Source of the DNA: Lewinellaceae bacterium
GTDB lineage: Bacteria; Bacteroidota; Bacteroidia; Chitinophagales; Saprospiraceae
Assembly: GCA_016712415.1 (NCBI GenBank)
Contig: JADJRC010000009.1
Coordinates: 107,001 to 171,000, forward strand
DNA: 64,000 nt
Direction of reading: 5' to 3'
Shown: positions 8,750 to 17,310 of the stretch, piece by piece
How positions within the stretch are numbered: position 1 is the stretch's first letter
How the letters are laid out: every line of letters starts with the position of its first letter
Translations under genes and position numbers: made by a program
The notes under the pieces: model-generated
What the model saw: only the letters and a program-made list of their open reading frames with translations
What the model was told of the DNA's origin: nothing
Databases searched by the model: none

Positions 8750-9208
8750 ATGCCAAACATCCGTTTTACCCTCCTGCTCTTTGTCCTCGCCGCCGCCCAG
8801 TCCCTGTCTGCCCAGCAGAAAGACGAAAAAGCGATCAAGGCTGTTATCAATGACTTTTTTACCGGTATGGAAAAAGGCGATACCGTGCTGCTCAAAAGCA
8901 CCTGTACGGCAGCACCCGTGTTCCAGACCTTCACAGCCAATCAGGAAGGCGCCATGCAGGTGTACACCGAAGATTTCGACGAATTTGTTCGCTTCGTGGG
9001 TACGCCCAATAAAGACAAATACAAGGAAGTCATCGAGTTCGGAGCCGTCAATGCCGAAGAGTCGCTGGCCAGTGTCTGGACGCCCTACAAGTTCTATCTC
9101 AACGGCAAGGTATCGCACTGCGGCACCAATTCATTCCAGTTGGTAAAAACCACAGAAGGCTGGAAAATACAGTACATCATCGATACCCGGCGTCGCGGTT
9201 GTAAATAA
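8750..9208 (+). CDS. Secreted NTF2-like (SnoaL/DUF4440-type) protein
   Basis: The 152-residue product begins with a signal peptide (MPNIRFTLLLFVLAAAQSLSAQ) followed by a single alpha+beta barrel of NTF2-like character: AIKAVINDFFTGMEKGDTVLLKSTC, later WTPYKFYLNGKVSHCGTNSFQLV and GWKIQYIIDTRR. Such proteins are often annotated as lumazine-binding or SnoaL-like; no catalytic residues can be assigned. The start is the ATG at 8750, since upstream in-frame codons do not continue the signal peptide. Confidence 0.75.
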   Translation: MPNIRFTLLLFVLAAAQSLSAQQKDEKAIKAVINDFFTGMEKGDTVLLKSTCTAAPVFQTFTANQEGAMQVYTEDFDEFVRFVGTPNKDKYKEVIEFGAVNAEESLASVWTPYKFYLNGKVSHCGTNSFQLVKTTEGWKIQYIIDTRRRGCK

Positions 9209-9221
9209 TACGATCAGGTTC

Positions 9222-9746
9222 TCAAAGACGCAGCAGCATCACCCAGCCGTCGCGCTCTTCTTTTCTCAGTAATTCGTGCCCGAAATGGGTTGTGCCGATG
9301 TTTTGAAAACCGGACCGCTCGTACGCCTGTACGGGTCCGGTTTTCATCACTTCGAGCCATACGGCCTCGCGCCCGAGCCGCCGGGCGCGCTCGAGCGCGT
9401 ACCCGATGAGCGCCTGTCCGGCGCCTTTCCGGAAATAGGCGGGCATGAGGTAGATCTTTTCGAGATACAATGCGTTTGTAACCGATCCGTCGGGCGCGGG
9501 TTTTTGGAGGATAAGTTTCAGAAAACCAATGATTTGTTCTGCTTCATCGCTGAATATCAGGTATTCGGTACCGGGATCGGACAATTCGCGCTCCAGTGTC
9601 GCCGTGCCGAAACATTTTTCCATGTACCAGTCCAGTCCGCCGGCTTTCCACACAGGAGCATAGTAAGGCTCGTAGGTCGCCCTGCCCACATACTGCATCA
9701 GCGGGATATCGCCGGGACCGAGTTTTTTCACCTGAAAATTCATCAT
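9222..9746 (-). CDS. GNAT family N-acetyltransferase
   Basis: Acetyl-CoA-dependent acetyltransferase of unknown substrate, 174 residues. The acetyl-CoA loop is YLMPAYFRKGAGQALIGYAL, followed by WLEVMKTGPVQAYERSGFQNIG, the usual strand and helix near the C-terminus. The start codon (ATG 9744-9746) overlaps the stop of the upstream EamA gene in a TAATG arrangement, implying translational coupling when that gene was intact. Confidence 0.9.
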   Translation of the reverse strand: MMNFQVKKLGPGDIPLMQYVGRATYEPYYAPVWKAGGLDWYMEKCFGTATLERELSDPGTEYLIFSDEAEQIIGFLKLILQKPAPDGSVTNALYLEKIYLMPAYFRKGAGQALIGYALERARRLGREAVWLEVMKTGPVQAYERSGFQNIGTTHFGHELLRKEERDGWVMLLRL

Positions 9747-10499
9747 TAGTGGAATATTCTGGCCTGCAGGCTGCGGTATTTGGGCAGGTTGATGAGCAGC
9801 ACGCCGAACAGAATGGCCGTCAGCGCCATGATTTGCCTGCCGGAGAAGGGCTCCCGGGCGATCAGCCAACCCAACAGGATGGCCACCACCGGGTTTACAT
9901 AGGCGTAAGTGCCTACCTGTACCATCGGTCGTTTGCCGAGCAGCCATACATACGAAACGTAGCCGATCAGCGAGCCGAAACCGATCAGGTAGGCCATAGG
10001 ATATGCAGCCGGCCACCAGGACAAACATGGCGAACACGGTTTTGCCCGACATGCCGCCTGCGTCGGCGCCGAAGAGCGTGATAATGCCGCCAAAGCCGAT
10101 GAGTATACCCAGTAAAATGATCTTTTGGGAAAAGTTGTACGACCATTGGCGGTAGTCGAGCAATAAAAACCAGAAGGGCAGGCTGGCCACAATCACGGCC
10201 GCCATGCCCGAAGTGATGTGCTGCTCAACCCATACGACGGCGCCGGTGCCGCCGAACAGCATCAGCACGCCGCCAAAAGCATTTTGGAGGGTTGGTCGCG
10301 CAATGAAGCGCTCGCCTTTCAGCATGCTCCACAGCAGGAGAATGAGCCCTGCAATGGAAAAACGAATGCCGGACAATAGAAAGGGCGGCATCGTTTTCAG
10401 TCCAAAGAGAATGGCGGTGTACGTAGATCCCCAGATAAGGTAGATGGCCGCAAAAGCGGCGATCACTTTCCAGGCATCGGTGTTTGTTTTTGTGTTCAT
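9746..10499 (-). pseudogene. EamA/DMT-family transporter with internal deletion and frameshift
   Basis: Drug/metabolite transporter superfamily permease, normally about 290-300 residues with ten helices. The N-terminal 165 residues are intact (AAIYLIWGSTYTAI, the EamA signature, then six helices to AMFVLVAGCISYG). The frame then shifts at about 10000-10010 and the C-terminal piece resumes in another frame with YLIGFGSLIGYVSYVWLL and YAYVNPVVAILLGW to its stop at 9746. Between the pieces roughly 50-60 residues, about two helices, are missing compared with the family. Both a deletion and a frame change are needed, so it is not a simple homopolymer error. It is probably non-functional unless the deletion is an assembly fault. 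Confidence 0.82.
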
Positions 10500-10501
10500 T
10501 G

Positions 10502-10707
10502 CTAATTTATGTTGAGTTGCATCAAAATGTCAGTCTGCTCTTCGTCGCCTAAAAAGAAGGCGTGCGAGGAGACGGCCCTAAACCCCGTTTTTTCATAAAA
10601 CCTGATCGCCCTCGGGTTATGTTCCCATTGTCAGTGAAAACAGCCATACCGGTCTGCCGGAGCACCTCCCAGTCTTCAGGGTCGCATGGTCGCAATCTAA
10701 TCTCCAT
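10502..10707 (-). pseudogene. Gutted GNAT acetyltransferase remnant
   Basis: From an ATG at 10705-10707 the strand reads MEIRLRPCDPEDWEVLRQTG, a typical GNAT N-terminus. After a frame change near 10625 it reads WEHNPRAIRFYEKTGFRA and ends DEEQTDILMQLN at the TAG at 10502, a typical GNAT C-terminus. The central 100 or so residues, including the acetyl-CoA loop, are absent. The ATG overlaps the end of the DinB gene by 11 bases, as expected for an operon partner that was once intact. Confidence 0.75.
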
Positions 10708-11146
10708 AGCCGTTGATCTGATTAAGGTGATGCTTCAAATGCCGGACGTAGTCCTCCGCAACAAAACGCAGCGTGGCCGGCTCGTCCCATACATCCAGTT
10801 GAACATCGAGCAGTTCCGGTTGTATATGGGCAATCACGTGTGCCAGGTGTACATTGTAGTAATGCCAGAGCGAAAGCAAGGCCGGCCAATCGGCCGACTG
10901 GTAGTGCTGGACGCTGACCCACTGGTCCTGGGCATATCGATAGGGCTGCAAATTCGTGATGCCGAACTGTGCCCGTACAAACCGCTGGTGGTTGTTGGCC
11001 GCCGAATCGATCAGGTGCCCGATGATTTCTTTGGCCGACCATTTGTCCGGAGCCGGCTTTTTCGAGGCCTGTATTTCAGGGATAGATTGTAGTCCCGGAA
11101 GTGCCGTTTCAATGGCTTTCAACAAACTTTCGGCCGTCGTTTTCAT
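10697..11146 (-). CDS. DinB-superfamily metal-dependent protein
   Basis: A 149-residue four-helix DinB-like protein. The metal-binding pattern is visible: His in EIIGHLIDSAANNH and a second His cluster in YVRHLKHHLNQI at the C-terminus. Members use a divalent metal and are often thiol-dependent transferases (the bacillithiol or mycothiol type), but the substrate here is unknown. It is divergent from the CGNR regulator, sharing the intergenic region with clustered GTAAAA motifs, and its 3' end overlaps the GNAT remnant. Confidence 0.85.
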   Translation of the reverse strand: MKTTAESLLKAIETALPGLQSIPEIQASKKPAPDKWSAKEIIGHLIDSAANNHQRFVRAQFGITNLQPYRYAQDQWVSVQHYQSADWPALLSLWHYYNVHLAHVIAHIQPELLDVQLDVWDEPATLRFVAEDYVRHLKHHLNQINGYGD

Positions 11147-11159
11147 TACTTTTCTTTAG

Positions 11160-11233
11160 TTTTACGGTCTAAATAAATTTAGAGGGTAAAAATACAAGTG
11201 TTTTTACCAGTAAAACAACTTTCAGCAGTAAAA
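11160..11233. promoter_or_regulatory. Probable operator region with GTAAAA/TTTTAC half-sites
   Basis: The gap between the divergent DinB and CGNR genes contains a perfect inverted repeat, GGTAAAAA (11185-11192) and TTTTTACC (11201-11208) with an 8-base spacer. Further half-sites are TTTTAC 11160-11165, GTAAAA 11210-11215 and GTAAAA 11228-11233. Five half-sites in 74 bases beside a zinc-finger-type regulator suggest autoregulation (inference). Confidence 0.5.
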
Positions 11234-11238
11234 AATTT

Positions 11239-11820
11239 ATGTCTCATCCAATTGAGGATATTTCGCTTGATGGCGGCTGGCTATGTCTGGATTTTGCCAA
11301 TACCGTTTCCGGCCGACTGCCGGAAAAAGGCGAGGAATATTTGCGCTCCTGGAGCGATTTTGCGGCGTGGGTAAGGCGACTCGGTGTGTTGCCTGAAGCG
11401 GAATTCAGGATTTGGGAAAAAATGCCGCCGGGCGACATGGAGGAGGTCCGTGCGTTGCGCGAGGCCATTTTTGCGCTGTTCGACTATCAGGCAAAAAACG
11501 GCGCCATTCATCCCGGTCACCTGGAAACACTAAACGACTTTCTGCACGAGGTGTACATATATACCCGGATATGCCAGACGGCAAACGGGCTGCGAAGGGG
11601 TATGATTGATGAGCCACATGTTGAAAAGCCGCTCTGGATCATCGCCCTTTCAGCAGAATCCTTGTTGCTGGGCGATCGCTTGTCGCGCGTAAAGGCTTGC
11701 GATAATTGCGGCTGGCTTTTTCTCGACACTTCCAAAAACGGCGCCCGCCGCTGGTGCAACATGCTCACCTGCGGCAGTCAGACGAAGGCCAAGGCCTGGT
11801 ACCACCGAAAAAGGGCATGA
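11239..11820 (+). CDS. CGNR zinc-finger (ABATE-domain) putative transcriptional regulator
   Basis: A 193-residue member of the ABATE/CGNR family. The N-terminal part has the ABATE signature (LDGGWLCLDFANTVSGR), then an all-helical middle. The C-terminal 40 residues form the treble-clef CGNR finger: CDNCGWLFLDTSKNG, RRWCNMLTCGSQTKAKAWY, with four cysteines in place. The signature CGNR is CGSQ here. Members are thought to be stress-related regulators in bacteria. The palindromic half-sites just upstream may be its own operator. Confidence 0.88.
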   Translation: MSHPIEDISLDGGWLCLDFANTVSGRLPEKGEEYLRSWSDFAAWVRRLGVLPEAEFRIWEKMPPGDMEEVRALREAIFALFDYQAKNGAIHPGHLETLNDFLHEVYIYTRICQTANGLRRGMIDEPHVEKPLWIIALSAESLLLGDRLSRVKACDNCGWLFLDTSKNGARRWCNMLTCGSQTKAKAWYHRKRA

Positions 11821-11866
11821 GACCCGAATGATACAGCAATTGACAACGTCCAATTCGCGTCATCTT

Positions 11867-12895
11867 TTAGACAGCCCCAACCCCGGCGCATCCGGAAAGC
11901 AAAATCCTGCCGTTTTCCAGCATCGGCGCGGCGAAAGGGTTGTTCCCGATCAGCCAGCAGCCGTCGATATCGGCATAATCGCACAGGGGAGCGAGGGCGG
12001 CGGCGGCGCTTATCCCGCAAGAAGTCTCTGTCATGCATCCGACCATCAGTTGCAGCCCGTATCCGCGCGCCGCATGTGCCGCGCGAATTCCCTCTGAAAG
12101 TCCGGTACACTTCATCAGCTTGATATTGACACCCTGAAAGCAGCCGGCAATGCGGTTGAGGTCGGACAGGCGCTGAAAACTTTCGTCGGCAATAACCGGC
12201 AGGGGGGAGCGCTCGCTGAGCCAGGCCGCAGATTCCAGGTCATCTTTATGGAACGGCTGTTCGACGAGGACCACATCTTGCTCCTGCAGCCAGTACACCA
12301 GATCGAGCGCTGCTTCCCTGTTTTTCCAGCCCTGGTTTGCGTCGGCGAATATGGGCTTGTTGCTCAGTTCCCGGACCGTTCGGATAATCTGCCGGTCGTC
12401 GTCCGATCCGAGTTTTATCTTTAGCATGGAAAAGTCTGCCGCTTCGGCCATTTTCTCCCGCAACACCTCCGGCGTATCGATGCCCAGGGTAAAGCTGGTG
12501 GGCGGCATGTTTTTCTGCGACACCTCCAGTAATTTCCATAGCGGTTTGTTTTCCGTTTTGCCCCACAGATCGTGCAGCGCAATATCGATGGAGGCCTTGG
12601 CGGCGTTGTTGCCGGGCGCCAGCGCGTCGATTGTCGCCATGGTTTCGGCAATAAACGCTGCATCGATTCGCCGGAAACGGAATCCGGCGAGCAGGCTTGC
12701 CGCTTTTTCCAGAAAAGCAGCGGCCGTATCGTGGTTTTCGCCGTAGTACGGCGGCATGGCGGCTTCGCCAAATCCGGTCAGGCCCTCCATGCTGATCTCT
12801 GTCAACACGGCATTGGTATGGGTACGCATTCCGGTGGCGATGCGGAAAGGATGGCGCAGTTCGAGCAGAAGCGGGCGATACGACAGTTGGAGCAT
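11867..12895 (-). CDS. ykfB: L-Ala-D/L-Glu epimerase (enolase superfamily)
   Basis: Epimerises L-Ala-D-Glu from recycled murein peptides to L-Ala-L-Glu for degradation. The 342-residue chain has the MLE-subgroup pattern: KIKLG (general base K-x-K) near residue 160, metal ligands in FADANQGW, VEQPF and IADESF, and the opposite lysine in NIKLMKC. The C-terminal GCMTETSCGISAAAALA fits dipeptide epimerases and the PFRIATG start is typical. The frame stays open upstream to 13276, but that part overlaps another gene; the ATG at 12893-12895 gives the correct N-terminus. Specificity within dipeptide epimerases is an inference. Confidence 0.85.
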   Translation of the reverse strand: MLQLSYRPLLLELRHPFRIATGMRTHTNAVLTEISMEGLTGFGEAAMPPYYGENHDTAAAFLEKAASLLAGFRFRRIDAAFIAETMATIDALAPGNNAAKASIDIALHDLWGKTENKPLWKLLEVSQKNMPPTSFTLGIDTPEVLREKMAEAADFSMLKIKLGSDDDRQIIRTVRELSNKPIFADANQGWKNREAALDLVYWLQEQDVVLVEQPFHKDDLESAAWLSERSPLPVIADESFQRLSDLNRIAGCFQGVNIKLMKCTGLSEGIRAAHAARGYGLQLMVGCMTETSCGISAAAALAPLCDYADIDGCWLIGNNPFAAPMLENGRILLSGCAGVGAV

Positions 12896-12911
12896 GAAAA
12901 GGATTCGGGTT

Positions 12912-13412
12912 TCAGACGGTTTCCGGGCCTGGCGTTTGATATTCCGGGTGTTGGCCGATAAACTGCCGGAGGCCGTGCATGGCGGTTGCACGCACCTTGT
13001 TTTGAAGAAAAGCCGACCATCCGAGCAGGTAGCCGGCGGGGCCCAGGGCCATACGCGACCAGCGCCAGAAGGAGAAAATATCTGTGTGCCGGATGATTTT
13101 GCCATCCCTGAACAGGAATTGCGCCTCGATGATGTTGTGCACCTTTCGGCCTGTGCGCGAAAAAGTGTACCGCGCCTCCCAGTGGGCGCTGCCCGATTGT
13201 TCTCCGGCCTGAACGGCATTGAATTCAATGTCCAGGTCTTTGCCCGCAACACAGAGATAATGCCACATGGCGGCAATTTCCGCTGTTGTTTTCAGGTCGA
13301 AGGCAGCATCTGAAAAACTGGCTTCCGAATGATAGCAGGCGGCCATACCGCAGTAGTCTTTCTGCTGAAAACACTGGTAAAAATGCTCGATGAGCCGGTG
13401 ATTTTCGTTCAT
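12912..13412 (-). CDS. SnoaL-like/NTF2-fold protein
   Basis: A 166-residue cytoplasmic protein with a SnoaL-type barrel: MNENHRLIEHFYQCFQQKDY, MAACYHSEASFSD, WEARYTFSRTGRKVHNIIEA, FLFRDGKIIRHTDIFSFWRW. Proteins of this kind are polyketide-cyclase-like or ketosteroid-isomerase-like; the HTD near residue 112 may be part of the cavity. It ends 16 bases before the epimerase start, so the two probably form an operon. Confidence 0.82.
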   Translation of the reverse strand: MNENHRLIEHFYQCFQQKDYCGMAACYHSEASFSDAAFDLKTTAEIAAMWHYLCVAGKDLDIEFNAVQAGEQSGSAHWEARYTFSRTGRKVHNIIEAQFLFRDGKIIRHTDIFSFWRWSRMALGPAGYLLGWSAFLQNKVRATAMHGLRQFIGQHPEYQTPGPETV

Positions 13413-13491
13413 ATTGCTTGTTGTTGGCGAGCAGTATAGAAATCTTTATACGATGCCATTTGATGGGCAGGCGTATCCGGGAACTTTAACC

Positions 13492-13499
13492 TATATTTG
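13492..13499 (+). promoter_or_regulatory. Bacteroidetes -7 element TATATTTG upstream of the S8 protease
   Basis: TATATTTG matches TAnnTTTG and lies 41 bases before the ATG at 13541. No TTTG sits at the ideal -33 spacing. Confidence 0.5.
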
Positions 13500-13540
13500 T
13501 CATCCAAACCAGGTTTTTCATTCCAAAACCCATAATTCAA

Positions 13541-15595
13541 ATGGCAAGTAAAAAAAATAGCAAGGCAACCTTTACCTACGGCGGCGTAAAAATGAGCTTT
13601 ACCAAAAGCAAAACCCAGGCGGCCGTGCAATATACACCGGGTTTGACAAAACCCCAGACCAAACGTTCGTCGCGCGGCGCAGCGAAGCCCCCGGAACAGA
13701 TTGAAGGCTTTGAAGTGTTCAATGCTTCGCGCAACCTGGATCAAAAACTCGACGATCTGCGCGCGCAACCTGACGTGACGGTTGGCACCCACATATGGCA
13801 CGTGGATGGCGAAGACGATACGCCGTTCATTCCTACGGGTAATCTCTACATCGAGTTCAAACTCAATACCGACGATGCCAAACAAACGGCCATACTGGAG
13901 GAGTTTCACCTGAATATTATTGAAGTGGTCAACCCCGACGCTTACCGGGTGAGCGTCACGCAACTATCGCCCAACCCCATCAAGTGTGCGATGCTGCTAC
14001 AGAAAAAAAAGATCATAACAGTGGCCGAGCCGGAGTTTCTGACCACACCCGTGGCCGGCGCTTTTTCACCGCCGGTGGGCAGGTTTATCGCCAGCCAGTG
14101 GCACCTGGAAAATACGGGTGGACAGATCCCGATCATCGATATTCCGAATGCCGTTTTCGGAACATCGCATTTCCGGCGCGGCGCAGATTCCAAGGTGAAA
14201 GAGGCCTGGGCCTATCTGGGCGACTATGGCTCCAGTTCCATTAAAATTGCCGTCATCGATACCGGCTTTGCCATCGACCACCCGCAACTGCGGGGCAACG
14301 GCGGCAAGATTACCAACATGTACAATGCCGCCAACCGCTCTGCCGACGTGTCGCCATGGTTTCGTGCCTCCGACGGCAGTTGGGGCGTATTCAGCCACGG
14401 CACCTCCTGCGCAGCCGTGGCTGCAGGAGCGCTGGATGTACAAGGCGTACTGGGCGCTGCCCCCAATGCACGTATTATCCCGATAAAACTCGATATCCTC
14501 AGCGACGATGCCATCAAAAACGCCTTCGAGCACGCGCTGCTGAACGGCGCCGACATCGTCACCTGTAGCCTCGGTTTTCCCAAACCGGTACCGCTGTCTA
14601 CCTATGTAACCAACTACCTGGCCAAGGTAGCCCGTGAAGGGCGGCGCGGGAAAGGCCTGCCCATGTTCTTTGCTGCAGGCAATGCCAACCCGGCCTCCAA
14701 TTATCAGCCGCGGCAGGTCAGCGACTTCGCCGCACACCCGGAAGGGTTCTGTGTTACCGCGTCCAACAGCCTCGACGAATTTTCCGATTACTCCTTCTAC
14801 GGCGCCAATGCATTTCTCTGCGCGCCTACCAATGGCAACGACGGCGTAGGCATCACGACGGCAACGGTGGATACCAACGGCAGCGGCCAGCTCAGCCTGA
14901 CTTATACCAGCGCCTTCGGCGGCACCTCAAGCGCCACCCCGCTCGCTGCAGGGGTCTGCGCACTGATGCTTTCCGCCAACCCGAACCTGACGCTGTACGA
15001 TATCAAAAATATTCTGCGTCAAACAACCGACAAAATCGGTCCTTCGAATGCATACAATGCCAACGGCCATTCCCAATATTATGGTTATGGCCGCATCAAC
15101 GCCCTTAAAGCGGTGAAAATGGCCGATGGCATGAGCGGCGGCGCGCCGGTTTCCACGCCAACCTCGGGTACGGGTACCGGAAGCACGACCCCTCAACCGC
15201 CTGCCTCCTCCACACAGCGCGGCAAGGTGGTGTCCAAATACCTCAACGTGCGTTCCGGCCCATCCACGGCTTACGCAAAAGTCGCGCAGCTCAATTACGG
15301 CGATATCGTCAACCTTCTGGAAAAAGGATCGGGGTTCTGGCGCATCGGTAACGGGCAATTTGTCAGCGCCGACTACATTCAGCCGCTCGCGTCGAATGGC
15401 GCTACGGTGAATACACGCCAGGGGAAGGTGACCTCGGCCACGCTGAACGTACGCTCAGGACCCTCTGCCGCCAATGCCAAGGTAGGTCAGTTGAAAAAAG
15501 GCGCCGTAGTGAGCATTTACGAAACCAGCAGCAACGGCTGGCACCGTATCGGTTCCGGCAGTTGGGTGGCAGGCCCGTATATCCAGGAAACGTGA
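13541..15595 (+). CDS. Subtilisin-like S8 serine protease with two C-terminal SH3b domains
   Basis: The 684-residue product has a peptidase S8 domain with Asp in IAVIDTGFAIDHP (about 240), His in SHGTSCAAVAAG (about 285), the oxyanion Asn in FFAAGNANP (about 378) and Ser in FGGTSSATPLAAG (about 462). Residues 1-160 resemble an N-terminal propeptide-like region (TFTYGGVKMSFTKSKTQ at the start). After a Thr/Ser/Pro/Gly linker come two bacterial SH3 domains (about 565-622 and 627-684), each with LNVRSGPS, likely to bind wall peptide or another ligand. No classical signal peptide is present; the start at 13541 is supported by the upstream -7 element. The stop meets the convergent lipoprotein stop end to end. 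Confidence 0.93.
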   Translation: MASKKNSKATFTYGGVKMSFTKSKTQAAVQYTPGLTKPQTKRSSRGAAKPPEQIEGFEVFNASRNLDQKLDDLRAQPDVTVGTHIWHVDGEDDTPFIPTGNLYIEFKLNTDDAKQTAILEEFHLNIIEVVNPDAYRVSVTQLSPNPIKCAMLLQKKKIITVAEPEFLTTPVAGAFSPPVGRFIASQWHLENTGGQIPIIDIPNAVFGTSHFRRGADSKVKEAWAYLGDYGSSSIKIAVIDTGFAIDHPQLRGNGGKITNMYNAANRSADVSPWFRASDGSWGVFSHGTSCAAVAAGALDVQGVLGAAPNARIIPIKLDILSDDAIKNAFEHALLNGADIVTCSLGFPKPVPLSTYVTNYLAKVAREGRRGKGLPMFFAAGNANPASNYQPRQVSDFAAHPEGFCVTASNSLDEFSDYSFYGANAFLCAPTNGNDGVGITTATVDTNGSGQLSLTYTSAFGGTSSATPLAAGVCALMLSANPNLTLYDIKNILRQTTDKIGPSNAYNANGHSQYYGYGRINALKAVKMADGMSGGAPVSTPTSGTGTGSTTPQPPASSTQRGKVVSKYLNVRSGPSTAYAKVAQLNYGDIVNLLEKGSGFWRIGNGQFVSADYIQPLASNGATVNTRQGKVTSATLNVRSGPSAANAKVGQLKKGAVVSIYETSSNGWHRIGSGSWVAGPYIQET

Positions 15596-17310
15596 TTATT
15601 TTTTCCCTTTGTCCCGCTTCAAGTCCTCGACGGCTGCCCGCATGGATATTTCCAGTTCCCAGTTTGCGCGCAGGGGATCGAGTTTTTTGGTAAAAATGGC
15701 TTCCGGCTGGCGGTGGGCAAAGTAGTCGCCCGAATCCCAGCGCCCGTTGCTGTTGCGATCTTCTACCAGGCGCGCGGTGTATGCTGCGGCCGGCATTCCG
15801 GTGAATGTCAGTTTTTGTGTGGTCAGGTCGGCAACAAAACGCCGCTCTTCTTCTACGGTATTGCCGCTGATCAGTTGCAGGACATAGCTGGAACGCGGTA
15901 TCAGGCCTTCCAGCGTCAGGTTGAGCCCACCCAGTTGTTTTTCTGCATACACATTGTACGCCAGTTCAAGGGTATCTGCGTTAGATACCCCGTAAAAATC
16001 GGTGACGGCGCCGGGCAGCAGGGTTAGTTTATAGGACGTAGCGAATTTCCAGGCGAGCGCCATTTTCAGGTTTCGCGGTATGGCCGAATCCGCCGCGACG
16101 GAAAAATCATACACCCGCATACTGTCGGCCACAAGCAGCCACCTGGAAGTGTCTGTTGCCGAAACAGGGGAGTTAAAGGAAAAAACCGCCGGTTTCCCCG
16201 GCGGCTGGTTAAAGGTTTTAATGGTCTTCGGCGCATTGGGCCTTGCTGCCGGCGCTCCGATTTTACCTGAAGCCCTGCTGCCGCCTGTTGCCGCCTCGCT
16301 GCCCAAAGAAATCTTGTGGTTTTTCAAAAAATCTTCGCGGGCAAAGTCTTTTACTTTTACCGTGTCATTTTCACCCACAAAGAGCTGCCATCCGGCAGGG
16401 ACAGGCATGTCGTACCAAAGCAACAGGGTATCCTGTACTTTTTCGGTGACAAATCTCAATTCCGGCACTTCCGGACGTAAGTCGACAGGCTCCGCCAGGG
16501 TTGAAAAAACGAGTTTTACCAGGCCGTACCGGAGGGTTCTATCGTCGAGCAGTCGCGGTTTCGACTGGTTTTTAAAAACCTTGAGTTGCACCGGCGCGCG
16601 GGCCGAGTCGTTCACCGAAAGCAGGCTGTCGGCAAATCCGATCCGTTCATTCTGGCCGTCCCATTTCAGGTCGCCCGAAAGGTCTTCAATGGCGACGATC
16701 TTGAAATTGCCGGCCCGCACGTTCGGGATGGCAAACAGTCCGACTTTGTCCGTTCGGGCCATGTAATAGGGCTTTTCCTTGCGCACGACGCTGTCTGACG
16801 TAATGTCGTAGAGCATCACCGACATTTTTTCCAGGGGTTCGCCGCTGAACGCATCCAGCACAGACCCGCTCACGGTAAGGCTGTCGAGGTAATCGCCGGT
16901 GGAAAAAACAAACCGCAGGTTTTCTGCGGGGTTGCCCTCGTGGAAGTCTTTCACCGCCGTCCCGAAATTGATGGTATACGTCGTGTTGGGCCGGAGCGTG
17001 TCTTCTTCGGGCAATACCACGGTGATTTTTTTCCCTTTCAGGGTGATCTCCGGGCGTTTGGAAAGTGTGGGCGAAACGATCACCTGGTTGCCCACATCCG
17101 ACAGGGCAATCCATTCGTCGAAGACGAGTTCGATACGCCGGGCCGTAAAACGTGTGCTGAAATTGCGGGTGCTGGTCAGGGTGTCTACCTTGGGTGGCGT
17201 CGTGTCTTTTGGCCCACCGGTGGGGGCGCCCTGCCGCGCACAGGCGCCCAACAGGCAGGCGGCAAGGATAAATGCCGTGATATTTGCGGGAGTGGAAAAG
17301 ATGCTTTCAT
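15596..17310 (-). CDS. Big_5/Ig-like lipoprotein, start region apparently frameshifted
   Basis: A large lipoprotein of a common Bacteroidota family: lipobox-type signal (ITAFILAACLLGAC), then GPKDTTPPKV and the Ig-like domain of the SbsA/Big_5 type (FTARRIELVFDEWIAL, PEITLKGKKITVVLPEEDTLRPNTTY). It ends in a region with ARLVEDRNSNGRWDSGDY. Role unknown; it probably sits in the outer membrane. The correct frame has no ATG, GTG or TTG before the signal peptide. The ATG at 17308-17310 is in another frame, and one extra A in the AAA after it would give MKSIFSTPANITAFIL, an ideal lipoprotein leader. I infer a one-base indel. It lies 50 bases after the helicase stop in the same direction. Confidence 0.83.

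Noticed and set aside
12896..13276. N-terminal extension of the epimerase ORF
   Set aside because: It overlaps the well-supported SnoaL-like gene in another frame, and the epimerase fold starts at 12895.
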